Source of the DNA: Meconema thalassinum | Lineage: Eukaryota; Arthropoda; Insecta; Orthoptera; Tettigoniidae | Assembly (NCBI GenBank): GCA_946902985.2 | Contig: OX336391.1 | Span: forward strand, 143,843,074-143,907,073 | Length of the DNA stretch: 64,000 nt | Reading direction: 5' to 3' | Part shown: positions 33,080 through 45,429 of the stretch, piece after piece | Numbering within the stretch: the stretch's first letter is position 1 | Layout: every line of letters begins with the position of its first letter | Made by a program: the position numbers and the translations under genes | The notes under the pieces: generated by a model | What the model saw: the letters and a program-made list of their open reading frames with translations, nothing else | The model's database searches: none | What the model was told of the DNA's origin: nothing

Positions 33080-33748
33080 TTTATGTTCGACCCTCACTAT
33101 TACGTGTCAGAAAACTGTATCATAATGATGGTCATTATAACACTGTTTTCCATTATGATACAGTTTCTCCAGCCAATCAGAGCTCGTTCATTGACCAATT
33201 AGGTAACGATACCTTCGCGCATGCGCTCAAAATCCAACATGTCGGACATAAACACAACATCGAACTATAATAAATTACCCACATGGAATACGCACCGTCC
33301 ATATGTTCGCGTAAATAAACTGGCGAATATGAGACGAGCAATAGCACTGTACCTTAAAATCACCAACGCTAATTTCTGCACAGCGCATTGTCTTCAAATG
33401 ACACCGGTGACAATATTACTGAGGGACGGCTGATGTAAACATATGGCTGCATATGGCATTGCAAGCACACAGAGCGCATGCGTCGGTCGTTCAAATATCT
33501 TGAAAGACAGAGATATAACACCCAACGCTCGCTCTGCGATCACAAAATTCAAGTACCGTAGCTGACTCTCAACATATATTTATGAATATTTATGTTAAAA
33601 CATATAATAAAGTTATAATTATCGTCGAACATAAACAGTCGTATGCAACTCGCCTATAATGGTAATTAAGACACTCGCATACGCTCGTTTTATAAAAATA
33701 CTCGTGTCTTAATTATAGCCATTATAGGCTCGCTGCATAATGTACTAT
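33080..33748 (+). mobile_element. Hairpin MITE, copy 2
   Basis: Starts 'tatgttcgaccctcac', includes 'cagaaaactgtatcataatg', 'aatcagagctc', 'atatttatgaatatttatgt' and the hairpin 'cctataatggtaattaagac' / 'gtcttaattatagccattat'. Ends 'cataatgtactattatg'. It is in reverse orientation to copy 1 and longer, with about 200 bp of extra internal sequence. At 33128-33150 it provides the empty-site sequence for the Helentron-like insertion in copy 3. Confidence 0.8.
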
Positions 33749-35380
33749 TATGTTCGACGATGTCGAAATGTGAACATTATGTGTCAGAAAACTGTATCAT
33801 AATGAGGCTCATTATAACACTATTTTTAGCCTACTTTTCACATTTTGCAAAAATGAGGAAAAAGTAGACCTATGAGATCGGGCAAATGTGTGTGTGTGTC
33901 TATCTGTCTGTCCTGTCTGTCTGTCTGTCTGGCTGTGTGTGTGTCCTCCCCATCAACTCCTAAACGGCTGCAGCAATCGAAACAAAATTTGGTAGGAGTA
34001 AAGACGTATATCTGAATATCTCACGGCCATATTTGAAAATGATGTCAGTGCTACCAACTGCTGAAAAATCGCAATTGAAATTTGAGCTCCATGTTGGATA
34101 TCTTGGAAGATATGAATGGGAGATATTTCAAAATGGCACACGTATAGATACTAATATTGCAGTTTAATTTCCAGGAGGCCATACATGGCAGTGTTGCCAA
34201 AATGATTATAAGCCTGCTGATAAGTCCAAATTTTAAATGCATATAACTTCTACACTATCAATCGGATTTCGACCAAATTTCGTATGTGCTATGTGTAACA
34301 TAAACGAATATGACTGAGCGTATTCTTAAGACCCACCAGGGCTGCCAACTGTTAATAAATGCTCTCAATTTTTTTAAATCCAAATACCCATGTATCAGAA
34401 AGTATACAAGCCGACAACTTTAATCTATACACACGTATAGTACCTGACATTCTATATTAATTTCGAGTAACTTATATACGTCAGTGCTACCAACATGATT
34501 CTAAGCCTGCTGATAGGTCCAATTTTAAAATGCATGGAATTTCTATACTAACTAATGGATTTCATTCAAAATTGACACAACTATAGATCATATTATTTCA
34601 GATTATTTCTGACCAATACATGAATGTCATTGTTGCCAACATGATTTTACGCGCGCTGTTAGATCCAATGTTTAACTGCATGTAACGTCCATGATATACA
34701 TTGGACTTCAACCAAATTTTGTATTCTGTACCTTAAGAGAAGGAACTAAGAATATATTCAGTCACCAGGACTGCCAACTGTAGTTCTCTATTAGGCTACA
34801 TTATGCCAGGTATACAGCATTTCGAACTAATTAGAAATGTCGATATTACCAACTTAATTTCGTCATTATTCTAGATAGATCCATATAGATTAATCATTGG
34901 CCTGAATCTTAACGTTAAGAAAATAAGGCTCTTTAGTTCGTCACGGAACTTCTTGTTCATTATGAAACAGTTTCTCCCTCCAATCAGAGCTCAAGAAACA
35001 GTTGTGTGACCAATTAGGTAAGGATTCCTTCGCGCATGCGCTCAAAGTCCAACAGATTTCTGTGTTGTCAAGCAAAGTGAATGGTCTCTGCTTTCGGAGT
35101 GCATTGACCACGCATGCGCTCTGTTCAGTCACCAAAGCCAGCGCGCCTTGTTCACTAATAACTGAATTAACTGAATCCCACAGATATTTATGAATATTTA
35201 TGTTAAAACATATAATGAAGTTATAATTATCGTCGAACATAAACAGTCGGATGCAACTTGCCTATAATGGTACCGAAATTAAGACACTCGTATGGAAATT
35301 ATAAAACTCGCTTACGCTCGTTTTATAAATATACTCGTGTCTTAATTATTGTCATTATAGGCTCGTTGCATAATGTACTA
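33749..35380 (+). mobile_element. Hairpin MITE, copy 3, split by a Helentron-like insertion
   Basis: Parts at 33749-33823 and 34958-35380 are continuous when compared with copies 1 and 2. It follows copy 2 head-to-tail with no spacer ('tactattatgttcgacgatg'). Confidence 0.8.
33824..34957 (+). mobile_element. Helentron-like element, C family, copy 1
   Basis: 5' end TTTTAGCCTACTTTTCACAT, then 'gcaaaaatgaggaaaaagta', 'acctatgagatcgggcaaat' and a (GT)/(TCTG) tract. 3' end 'aataaggctctttAGTTC-gtcac-GGAACTTCTTGTT' (34924-34957). The interior repeats 'tgccaacatgatt.ta(a/c)g' about every 270 bp (34198, 34487, 34632). The insertion lies between T residues: the empty homologue at 33134-33150 reads CACTGTTTTCCATTATG and the filled site reads CACTATT-element-CATTATG, so there is no target duplication. 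Confidence 0.7.
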
Positions 35381-35636
35381 TATTGCAGCCAGTGAAAGAA
35401 GGAATGTGCTGCGTGTGTGAAGCAAGTAGTAACCAACTTAACGTTTTTGGAATGCGTGAAACGCAGTGAGCGGGGAGACTTCTGCAATTCAAATCCAACT
35501 GTGCATCTCCTGGCGCGATATCAGTATTTATCGTTTGCTGAAGAAAACCTCAGCATTGAGGAAAATTCTCAAGAAAAGAAAATACCATTATTATTATTAC
35601 CTACGGTAGTCTACAGTTTCACAGGTTCTCACCAGA
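35381..35636. other. Unclassified spacer
   Basis: Nothing recognised; the 106-residue frame at 35417 runs on into the MITE arm and looks fortuitous. Confidence 0.4.
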
Positions 35637-36084
35637 GAAGTATCAGGTACGACAGGCCGTATCCTATCTTGAAACTTTGTGAACGCGATCGTTGTTCTAT
35701 AAGGGGGCAACGTGCGGAAAATCAGCTGCCAAATTGAACTGCAAGGCTCCGAAATCGTATCTGACATCCTGGTACGCAGACATGACGGCTGGTGTAGCTG
35801 GACATCCCTGTGGCACTCAGAGTAGCCACGTGGCGGGGCTTATATGCTAACTGGAGTGTGAGGCTGCTTCCCACCGGCCGAGTGCCTGAGCAAACAGGAC
35901 TGTCCGTTCCAACATGTACGGTACACGCTACTTCCCATTAATTTATATGAGAGATTCGCCACATGATTTCGGAGCCTTGCAGTTCAATCTAGCGGCTGAT
36001 TTTCCGCACGTTGTACTCTTATGGTACAACGATTGCGTCCACAAAGTTTCAAGATAGGTTTCGACCTGTCTTACCTGATACTTC
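35637..36084. mobile_element. MITE with ~122-bp terminal inverted repeats
   Basis: Left arm 35637-35758 (GAAGTATCAGGTACGACAGG...) and right arm 35963-36084 (reverse complement GAAGTATCAGGTAAGACAGG...) match at about nine of ten positions, including 'cctatcttgaaactttgtg' and 'acgtgcggaaaatcagc'. The ~200-bp centre is GC-richer. No target duplication was found with confidence. Could fold into a long hairpin RNA. No protein. Confidence 0.85.
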
Positions 36085-36552
36085 CCTTGTCGGATGCATT
36101 TCAAACTTACCAAAATACAATAAACGGGGCCGATGTCAGCGATATTTCAGGCCCCTAAATGGTACAGAAACATTAGGCATTATGTTTAATTTGGCTTCAA
36201 TCAGAGTGAAATAACAAAACTGGTCAGAGTCTCTTCACTGTTTGATGTGTGTTTTATTTATTAGCGTGTGTGATAGAACATCCTTGTCACTTCGCTGCTC
36301 ACATAAGCCCTCCAGGGAACTCCTTTGACCGGACTTGTTTCAGCGTCTTGTTGAGTTGGCGAGGTCCCGAGGAAAGATCCTGTCATGAGCAGAGTCTGGA
36401 GTTACACTGGGCGAGTCTAAAGATAACACCAAAACTTCTTTAGTTTTTAGGTAGATTTCACGAGGAAATTGCAATGCGTACCATGTTGCGACTTCAGGAA
36501 CATTTTGACCTGTCTTCACATTTCACTTCCCTCAGCCCCCAAAACCACTGTC
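36085..36552. other. Unclassified spacer
   Basis: No gene or repeat recognised. Confidence 0.4.
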
Positions 36553-36583
36553 AGTTTATTTATTTATTTATTTATTTATTTAT
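36553..36583. repeat. TTTA microsatellite
   Basis: About seven TTTA units. Confidence 0.9.
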
Positions 36584-36695
36584 CGTATGGCTTTTAGTGC
36601 CGGGAGTGTCCGAGGACATGTTCGGCTCGCCTGAGGCTGTAGCTGCTTCAAGCGGACACCCACAGGGTGAGCTACAAGTTCCGTTAAATTTCAAG

Positions 36696-36751
36696 TAGTT
36701 CCAACGTTCACCACCAGATGTCACTGATACCTAGTGGTGAACGTTGGAACT
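36696..36751. repeat. Perfect 18-bp inverted repeat around a 19-bp loop
   Basis: AGTTCCAACGTTCACCAC is followed by 19 bases and then GTGGTGAACGTTGGAACT. A decayed relative lies at 32394-32456 in the SINE-like block. Confidence 0.9.
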
Positions 36752-36789
36752 ATGATAGAGCGTTCCGACGAAATCTAACCTAAAATAAT

Positions 36790-37920
36790 AATAATAGTAA
36801 TTGACACACCCCTCCTTTAACCTTTTTACTTGGAAGGACCGGACCCACCTGCTACCGACAGAGGCCTACCATAGAAAATGTAATGTTGACGAGCTTATGT
36901 CTAGAAATGACACACGGTACTCAGTAAATTCCAACATCTATTGAACAAGCAATATGAGTACAATTAACACAAACATATAAACAATAACAAACACAAGATC
37001 ATACAAGGTTCGAAAATGTGTACTAACCACGTACTTACTTCAGATGTGAAGTACAAATCAGAAAGAGGGTACGGTAATTGTAACAACTGTTTCCCATTTA
37101 TTAATACGTAGGCCTTCAAATCATAAAGTAATAGCCTACTACATCTAGCGATCCATGATACCACATGCAGTCTTTTGACTTCAGGATATGTTAGCTTGAT
37201 GCCGTTATCATTCATAACCAGTATATAACTCGATAAGTCAATATAATTCATTAATAAATCATGAAGATACGGGAGCAATTTCCAAATCATGTCATATTTC
37301 TGTAATGGCTACCGCGATTCTCTTTTGTTTACTATCAGCTTGCAGTCTCGCATGGTTGACATACTTCAAATAGAATAAAAGGAAAACAAAGCGAAACTAT
37401 CTACAATCTGTATTGCCTGAATACTCATAACAAGAAGAAAGTTTTCAATAAAAATTATTACAGGTCCCGACGGACATACTACATGTGGATTAGGTATAGC
37501 GAAATAAACTATTAAAAGAACAAATATTTTTAAACCCTAAATCCACATTCCAAATTGTAGGCCTACCACATCGCTAGACATAACGAGGGTGACTTTTAAA
37601 TATATTAAACCACACGGACACTGGACTCACATATTCACGGAATATTTACTAAGACATTATATTACCTTCAGAGCCGCCTTCATTACAAACCACATCTTAG
37701 TTCCACGAAACTAGTGACTTGCCAATACATATCTCCTTCTAGAAATCTATCCTCTTCAGTGCCCATATTGACACATATTAATAAATAATAAATAAGAATC
37801 ATTCCAACATTCCAGCAGACAAGCTTCAATAGCAAGGCTTCATAACTTAACATAACGAAAATGGGTGTTTGGGTAGATTATATAACAAAATGGGTCTTGG
37901 TCACATTGTGGTCGTTACGT
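36790..37920. other. Unclassified AT-rich stretch
   Basis: Over 1 kb with no recognised element. The 108-residue minus frame at 36964-37290 is hydrophobic at its end, has no recognisable domain and could be chance in AT-rich DNA. Confidence 0.4.
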
Positions 37921-38690
37921 TTCATACCTGGACGTCATTTGTATCGCATGGTAACGTTATTGGTCCGTATAACGTTATTCTGATATAGGTTATCGTAGAA
38001 ACGATATAGTATTGTCCGACAGAAATAACGTTAATTGAATAAGTCTCTCGAAAAATATCCCCTAATACCGTTATTTGGACTAATAACGTTATTCGGATAT
38101 CGGTTATTGTAGGAACGAAATGGTAGTGCTCACTAGAAATAACGTTATTTGAATACATCTCTCGAAAATTATTCCATCAATACCGTTATTCAGACTAATA
38201 ACGTTATTCGGATATCGGTTATCACAGGAACGAAATGGTAGTGCTCACTAGAAATAACGTTATTTGAAAACATCTCTCGAAAAATATTCCCCCAATACCG
38301 TTATTCGGACTAATAACGTTATTCGGATATTGGTTATCTCAGGAACGAAATGGTAGTGCTCACAAGAAATAACGTTATTTGAATAGATCTCTCCAAAAAT
38401 ATTCCCCCAATACCGTTATTCGGACTAATAACGTTATTCGGATATCGGTTATCGCAGGAACGAAATGGTAGTGCTCACTAGAAATAACGTTATTTGAATA
38501 CATCTCTCGAAAATTATCCCACCAATACCGTTATTCGGACTAATAACGTTATTCGGATATCGGTTATCGCAGGAACGAAATGGTAGCGCTCATTAGAAAT
38601 AACATTATTTGAAAACTTCTCTCGAAAAATATTTCCCGAATACCGTTATTCGGACTAATAACGTTATTCGGATTTCGTTTATATATTACA
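37921..38690. repeat. 115-bp satellite, seven units, with palindromic core
   Basis: Units are anchored by 'taataacgttattcggatat' at 38081, 38196, 38311, 38426, 38541 and 38656 (spacing exactly 115), with a more diverged unit near 37968. Each has the perfect palindrome AATAACGTTATT, and a second ACGTTATT-type word about 50 bp away, so every unit can form hairpins. A lone, decayed, inverted monomer lies at 56930-57045. Confidence 0.95.
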
Positions 38691-38831
38691 AACGGCATCA
38701 TCGATTGAGTGGCACCATTTTGATACATTTTGTGTTGGAGAACTCCATAGAGTAGAAAGAGTGTTAGGTTCTGAGTTTAGCCGCGAGGTTAATAAATACT
38801 CGGAAATGCTTACCGTATTGGGGTATTGTAA

Positions 38832-40245
38832 TTTTAGCCTACTTTTCACATTTTGCAAAAATGAGGAAAAAGTAAACTTATGAGATCAATCTGGGCAAAT
38901 GTCTGTGTGTCTGTCCTGTCTGTCTGTGTGTGTGTATGTCCCCCTCTATCAACTTCTAAACGGCTGAAGCAATCAAAACAAAATTTGGTATGAGTAAAAA
39001 TCTATACCTGAATATCTCAAGGCCATATATATGAAATTGATGTCAGTGCTATCAACTGCTGAAAAACTGCAATTGAAATTTGAGCTCCATGTTGGATATC
39101 TTGGAAGGTATGCATGGGACCTATTCCAAAATTGGCACATATTACATTGATAATAATATTTCAGTTTAATTTCCAGGAGGCCATACATGACAGTGTTGCC
39201 AAAATTATTCTAAGCCTGCTGATAGGTCAAATTGTTAAATGCATATAACTTCTACACTATCAATTGGATTTCAACCACATTTCGTATGTACTATGTGTAC
39301 ATAAACAGATATGACTGAGCGTATTTTTAAGAGCCACCAGGGCTGCCAACTGTTAATAAATGCTCTCTCTATGTTTCTATCCAAATACTAATATATCAGA
39401 AACTATGCAAGCCGACATCTTTAAACTATGCACACATGTAGTACTTAACATTCTAGATCAATTTGGAGTACCTAATATACGTCAGTGCTACCAACATGAT
39501 TCTAAGCCTGCTCATAGGACCAATTTTTAAATACATGTAACCTCTATACTATCAATTGGATTCCAACCAAATTTTGTATGTACTATGGGTACGTAAACAG
39601 ATATGACTATGCGAATTCTTAAGAGCAACCAGGGATGCCAAATGTTGATAATGGCTGTCTCTATTTTTGTACACTAATATCAATATATCAGAAAGTATGC
39701 AAACTAGCAACTCTAAACTTTGCACACGTATAGTACCTGACATTCTAGATTAATTTGGTGTAACTAATATATGTCAATGCTGCTAACATGATTCTAATCC
39801 TGATGATAGGTTCAATTCTAAAATGCATGTACCTTCTATACAAACAAATGGATTTCATCCAAAATTGGCACAACAATAGATCATAATATTTCAGATTATT
39901 TCTGATCAACACATGCATGACATTGCTGCCAACATGATTTTACATGCACTGATAGATCCAATATCTAACTGCATGTAACGTCCATGTTATCCATTGAACT
40001 TCAATCAAATTTTGTATTCTGTACCTTAAGAGATGGAACTAAGAATATATTAAGTCACCTGGGCTGCCAACTGTAGTGCTCTATTAGGCTACTTTATGCC
40101 AGGTATATTTAGAATTAATTAGAAATGTTGACATTACCAACTAATTTCGTCATTAACTTAGATAGTTCCATATAAATTAATCATTGGCATGAATCTTAAA
40201 GTTTAAGAAAAGTAGGCTCTTTAGTTCGTCACGGAACTTCTTGTT
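38832..40245 (+). mobile_element. Helentron-like element, C family, copy 2
   Basis: Same ends as copy 1 (TTTTAGCCTACTTTTCACAT and GTAGGCTCTTTAGTTCGTCA...CTTGTT) and a similar interior, with one more internal repeat unit (1414 bp). The right end abuts a LINE ORF1 fragment. Confidence 0.7.
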
Positions 40246-41148
40246 GAACTAGTGAAAATGGCGAATGTTCGGAAAATAACTATTAAATGCGATTTTGAAG
40301 AAAGGAACAACAGACCGACACCAATTGAAATACATAGGCTTAGGGGGATAGCAAACGACCTGAAGCTTAATAGAGATCAATTCTAGCGAATCAACTAGAC
40401 AACGGGGAAAATTCAGTGTACATTAAATTACTGTCCACCTTACTGTATGAAAACATATTATCTCGACATGAAGGTGTGATATCCGTCCGGCTAGCTAGCG
40501 GTAACACCACAAAGACTCTTTGACAAAACGTGTGCTTGTCTGTTTAATCAACCTCCCGAAGTCAACAACGAAAGGCTCTCATGTGTGCTTTCTACGTATG
40601 GAGTTGTCAAGGACATACGGAACGAGTGCTGGAATGAAGTATACGAATTTTCTGCTGTAAGTAATGGCATACGTATTAACAATTGAACTTATATACCCCA
40701 TTCCATCATATTTGACGGTCAATGATTATAAAGTTCTGTTAACATATGAAGGACAAACTAAGTATTGCTTTTATTGTAAAGAAACTTCCCACTTACAAAT
40801 AGACTGTCTGATTTCATGTCAGACAACAAACCTACAGCACGGTGCTGGGTGAGTCTGATGGGAGTAGTAAGCTAAGCAACACAACGGACATGGAAACTGC
40901 AGTACTTTCCCCTGAATATCCAACCATATCAGAGGCACTTGATAACAGGCCCCATTCTACGAACACATATAGCATTGCGGAAGTATCTCAACCATCAGAT
41001 AACGTAGCTGAAATATCCATGACTACTTTACATACAATGAAGAGGGAACTGTGACGTCACGATCGGACGGCACGGGTAAGACACACACCAGCCAGCCAAC
41101 ACAGCATTCTGTAGAACAGCCAGATAACATTAAGGCTAAATGTCCCGA
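40246..41148 (+). pseudogene. LINE ORF1 (Gag-like) fragment with CCHC knuckle
   Basis: Plus-strand coding remnant. ATG at 40259 gives MANVRKITIKCDFEER. Later pieces read NNERLSCVLSTYGVVKDIRN, then YLTVNDYKVLLTYEGQ and the zinc knuckle CFYCKETSHLQIDC (C-x2-C-x4-H-x4-C). This is the nucleic-acid-binding ORF1 of L1/Tx1-type or similar LINEs. Several stops and frame changes are present. It is trapped between two Helentron-like copies and may be the 5' part of a family also seen at 53848-56250. Confidence 0.7.
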
Positions 41149-42584
41149 TTTTTAGCCTACTTTTCGCATTTTGCAAAAATGAGGAAAAAGTAGACTTATG
41201 AGATCGGGCAAATGTGTGTCTGTCTGTCCTTCTATCTCTCTGGCTGGCTGGCTGGCTGTGTGTGTGTGTGTGTGTCCCCTATCAACTTCTAAACGGCTGC
41301 AGCAATCGAAACAAAATTTGGTAGGAGTAAAGATCTATACCTGAATATCTCACGGCCATATTTGAAAATGATGTCAGTGCTACCAACTGCTGAAAAATCG
41401 CAATTGAAATTTGAGCTCCATGTTTCATATCATGGAAGGTATGAATGGGAGCTTTTTCAAAATTGGCACACGTATAGATAATAATATTGCAGTTTAATTT
41501 CCAGGAGGCCATTCATGGCAGTGTTGCCAAAATGATTCTAAGCCTGCTGGTAGGTCCAAATTTTAAATGCATATAACTTCTACACTATAAATTGGATTTC
41601 AACCAAATTTCGTATGTGCTATGTGTACATAAACAGATATGACTGGGCGTATTCTTAAGAGCCACCAGGGCTGCCAACTGTTAATAAATGCTCTCAATTT
41701 TTTTAAACCAAATACCCATATATCAGAAAGTATGCAAGCCGACAGCTTGAAACTATGCACACGTATAGTACCTGACATTCTATATTAATTTGGAGCAACT
41801 TATATACGTCAGTGTTACCAACATGATTCTAGGCCTGCTGAGAGGTCCAACTTTAAATACATATAACTTCTATACTATCATTTGGATTTCAACCAAATTT
41901 CGTGCGTGCTATGTGTACCATAACAGATATGACTATGCCGATTCTTAAGAGTAGCCAGGGCTGCCAACTGTTAATAAATACTGACTCTATTTTTGTTACC
42001 CTAATATCAATATATCCGAAAGTATGCAAGCCAATAGCTCTAAACTTTGCACACGTATAGTAGCTGGCATTCTAGATAAATTTGGGGTAACCAATATAGG
42101 CCTACGCCAGTACTGCCAACATGATTCTAAGCCTGCTGATAGGTCCAATTTTGAAATGATTGTAACTTCTATACTAACTAATGGATTTCATTCAAAATTG
42201 AGACAACAATAGATCAGATTATTTCAGATTATTTCTGACAAATACATGTATGTCATTGTTGCCAACATGATTTTACGCGCGCTGTTAGATCCAATGTTTA
42301 ACTGCATGTAACGTCCATGCTATCCATTGGACTTCAAACAAATTTTGTATTCTGTACCTTAAGAGATGGAACTAAGAATATATTCAGTCACCAGGGCTGC
42401 CAATTGTAGTTCTCTATTAGGCTACATTATGCCAGGTATACAGTATTTCGAACTAATTAGAAATTTCTATATTACCTACTTAATTTTGTCATTATTCTAG
42501 ATTGATTCATATAGATTAATCATTGGCATGAATTTTAAATTTTAAGAAAAGTAGGCTCTTTAGTTCGTCACGGAACTTCTTGTT
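41149..42584 (+). mobile_element. Helentron-like element, C family, copy 3
   Basis: 1436 bp with the same 5' TTTTTAGCCTACTTTTCGCA and 3' AGTTC-gtcac-GGAACT-TCTTGTT signature. Internal repeats with 'aagcctgctgataggtcc' or near-identical words recur at about 41540, 41830 and 42130. Confidence 0.7.
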
Positions 42585-42842
42585 AGTTTTTAATTCTGAC
42601 ACCATGTAGCAGCACCAAAGTGAGACAATTTCTTTTTTAAGTTTTCTCTTGAATGGAAGCTCGTATTTGCGATGTGAAAACCACTTTGCATACTAGAGTG
42701 CAATAGAATTGATATTAATTCAATGCATTTCCCAAAATGTGAAAAACAAAAACGTTATTAGCAGTTTTTTTATATTTCTGCTTAAAATAGGAAAAAGACC
42801 TGGTAATACGAAAACGGAGATTTATTTCCTGATTCCAATGCA
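42585..42842. other. Unclassified spacer
   Basis: Nothing recognised. Confidence 0.4.
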
Positions 42843-44276
42843 TTTGTAGTCTACTTTTCACATTTTGCAAAAATGAGAAAAAGTAGACTTATGAGATCGG
42901 GCAAATGTATGTCTGTCTGTCTGTCCGTCTGTCTGGCTGTGTGTGTGTGTGTCCCCACCCCCCCCCCCCTTATCAACTCCTAAACGGCTGCAGCAATCGA
43001 AACAAAATTTGGTAGGAGTAAAGATCTATACCTGAATATCTCACGGCCGTATTTGAAAATGATGTCAGTGCTACCAACTGCTGAAAAATCGCAATTGAAA
43101 TTTGAGCTCCATGTTGGATCTCATGGAAGGTATGAATGGGAGCTTTTTCAAAATTGGCACACGTATAGATAATAATATTGCAGTTTAATTTCCAGGAGGC
43201 CATTCATGGCAGTGTTGCCAAAATGATTCTAAGCCTGCTGGTAGGTCCAAATTTTAAATGCATATAACTTCTACACTATAAATTGGATTTCAACCAAATT
43301 TCGTATATGCTATGTGAACATAAACAGATATGACTGGGCGTATTCTTAAGAGGCACCAGGGCTGCTAACTGTTAATAAATGCTCTCATTTTTTTATCCAA
43401 ATACCCATATATCAGAAAGTATGCAAGCCGACAGCTTTAAACTATGCACACGTATATTACCTGACATTCAATAATAATTTGGAGTAACTTATATACGTCA
43501 GTGCTACCAACATGATTCTAAGCCTGCTGAGAGGTCCAACTTAAATTACATGTTACTTCTATACTATCATTTGGATTTCAACCAAATAGCGTGTGTGCTA
43601 CGTGTACCATAACAGATATGACTATGCCGATTCTTAAGAGTAACCAGGGCTGCCAACTGTTAATAAATACTGTCTCTATTTTTGTTACCCTAATATCAAT
43701 ATATCAGAAAGTGTGCAAGCCAATAGCTCTAAACTTTGCACACGTATAGTACCTGGCATTCTAGATTAATTTGGAGTAACTAATATAGGCCTGCGCCAGT
43801 GCTGCCAACATGATTATAAGCCTGCTGATAGGTCCAATTTTAAAATGCATGTAACTTAGATACTAAATAATGGATTTCACTCAAAATTGACACAAAAATA
43901 GATCATATTATTTCAGATTATTTCTGACCAATACATGTATGTCATTGTTGCCAACATGATTTTACGCACTGTTAGATCCAATGTTTAACTGCATGTAACG
44001 TCCATGCTATCCATTGGACTTCAACCAAATTTGTTATTCTGTACCTTAAGAGATGGAACTAAGAATATATTCAGTCACCAGGGCTGCCAACTGTAGTTCT
44101 CTATTAGGCTACATTATGCCAGGTAGCCTATACAGTATTTCGAACTAATTAGAAATTTCGATATCACCAACTTAATTTCGTCATTATTCTAGATAGATCC
44201 ATATAGATTAATCATTGGCATGTATCTTTTTTAAAATGAAAAGTAGGCTCCATAGTTCGTTACGGAACTTCTTGTT
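42843..44276 (+). mobile_element. Helentron-like element, C family, copy 4
   Basis: 1434 bp; 5' end TTTGTAGTCTACTTTTCACA has one change in the AGCCTAC word; 3' end AGTTC-gttac-GGAACT-TCTTGTT. Very similar to copy 3 throughout, so they are recent sisters or a duplication. Confidence 0.7.
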
Positions 44277-45399
44277 CATAAATAAAATCGGGTGAATGGA
44301 ATCGTCAGCATTAGTTTGGGAATCGTTTATTTAAAAGGGTGGTAGGAGTAGCGGCGCCGCTTCACAAGATCTCTTGCGCAAGGAAAATGATGAACACGCC
44401 GAATTGACGAATACCGTATTGTAGTTCGGCGAGTTACATGTACCTAGGTACAAGTGCCTAGGCGCGGAACAATATCTGAGAAATAAAATTATAGTAATGT
44501 CACGCTTATGTAACGTTTACACAATGTGTTTGTACAGATGCCTTTCTTACTTTCTCAAACATTCTTGTTGTTGTTCTTGTTGATAATAATACATTGTAGG
44601 GACTTGGGACATCTTGGTCATCAGTCGCGTGTAGCTGACTATGTGTGTTACTGTATTGGAGTCAGGGATGGGGTAGGTGCCCTGAGTCTTCAAGTAGCCA
44701 AAGGTACTATCTCGGCATTTACCTGGAGGGAGGGAGGAAAACCCTGGGAAACACAAGACACAACTGAACTTCACGTGCAACCACAATGGTAGGTTAAGGA
44801 ATTTCTGAATGGCAATAAGCATCTGCTGTAAGAAACATTGTTTCAGTTCCTTACCTTTTCTTTCGTTCAATACGCCAATACACAAGCTCCGCTGGGAATT
44901 TTCTTCGCTTTCTGTGGGCGTACAAAGGAAGTGGATATTTATGCAGGACGCTTGCACCTAGACAACATGGCACTTGACTGTCGTCAATATTTACGGAGAT
45001 CAATTTTCCATTTTCACAATGGCTACGTCTTACTTTTCCACACAACGCATTGTTTCCATTTGAATTCGAACTTGCTTCTCTGAAAGAAAGTTGTCACTGA
45101 ATAGTTCGTGCTCTTGTACTCTTACACTTATATATTAGAAGTTAAAAAAAAAAAAAACCGTGGCGCGACAGCCGTTGAAGGGCCTAGGCCTACCAAGCAA
45201 CCAACCGCTGTTCAGCCATGTAGCTTGCAGATTGTGGGTGACAGATAAAATATCAGTGAAATCAAAACTGCTCAGTACTTAACAGATTCTCTAATGCAAG
45301 CGTAAAGAAATATATAATTTCAAATATAAACTAGGGGCCTGGCTTCCTTTTCTTGGTACAGTACTTAGTCGCATTCCCCCCTGGGATTTCGTGGTATGC
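44277..45399. other. Mostly unclassified; SINE tail fragment near the right end
   Basis: The stretch 44277-45150 shows no gene. At 45157-45200, after a poly-A run, there is 'gttgaagggcctaggcctac', which matches the SINE at 51201-51449. That suggests a short related fragment. Confidence 0.4.
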
Positions 45400-45429
45400 C
45401 CTTGAACCAGGGCTGACATGCAAAACGAA

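Noticed and set aside
35417..35737. 106-residue ORF overlapping the 35.6-kb MITE
   Set aside because: It runs from spacer into an inverted-repeat arm, and the mirror arm does not keep the frame.
36964..37290. 108-residue membrane-like protein
   Set aside because: No homology recognised, AT-rich setting, no supporting context.
41282..43203. Matching 76-residue minus-strand frames (MASWKLNCN...), also seen at 33953 and 38973
   Set aside because: They recur because they read sister Helentron-like copies; one has lost length in other copies, so there is no sign of coding selection.
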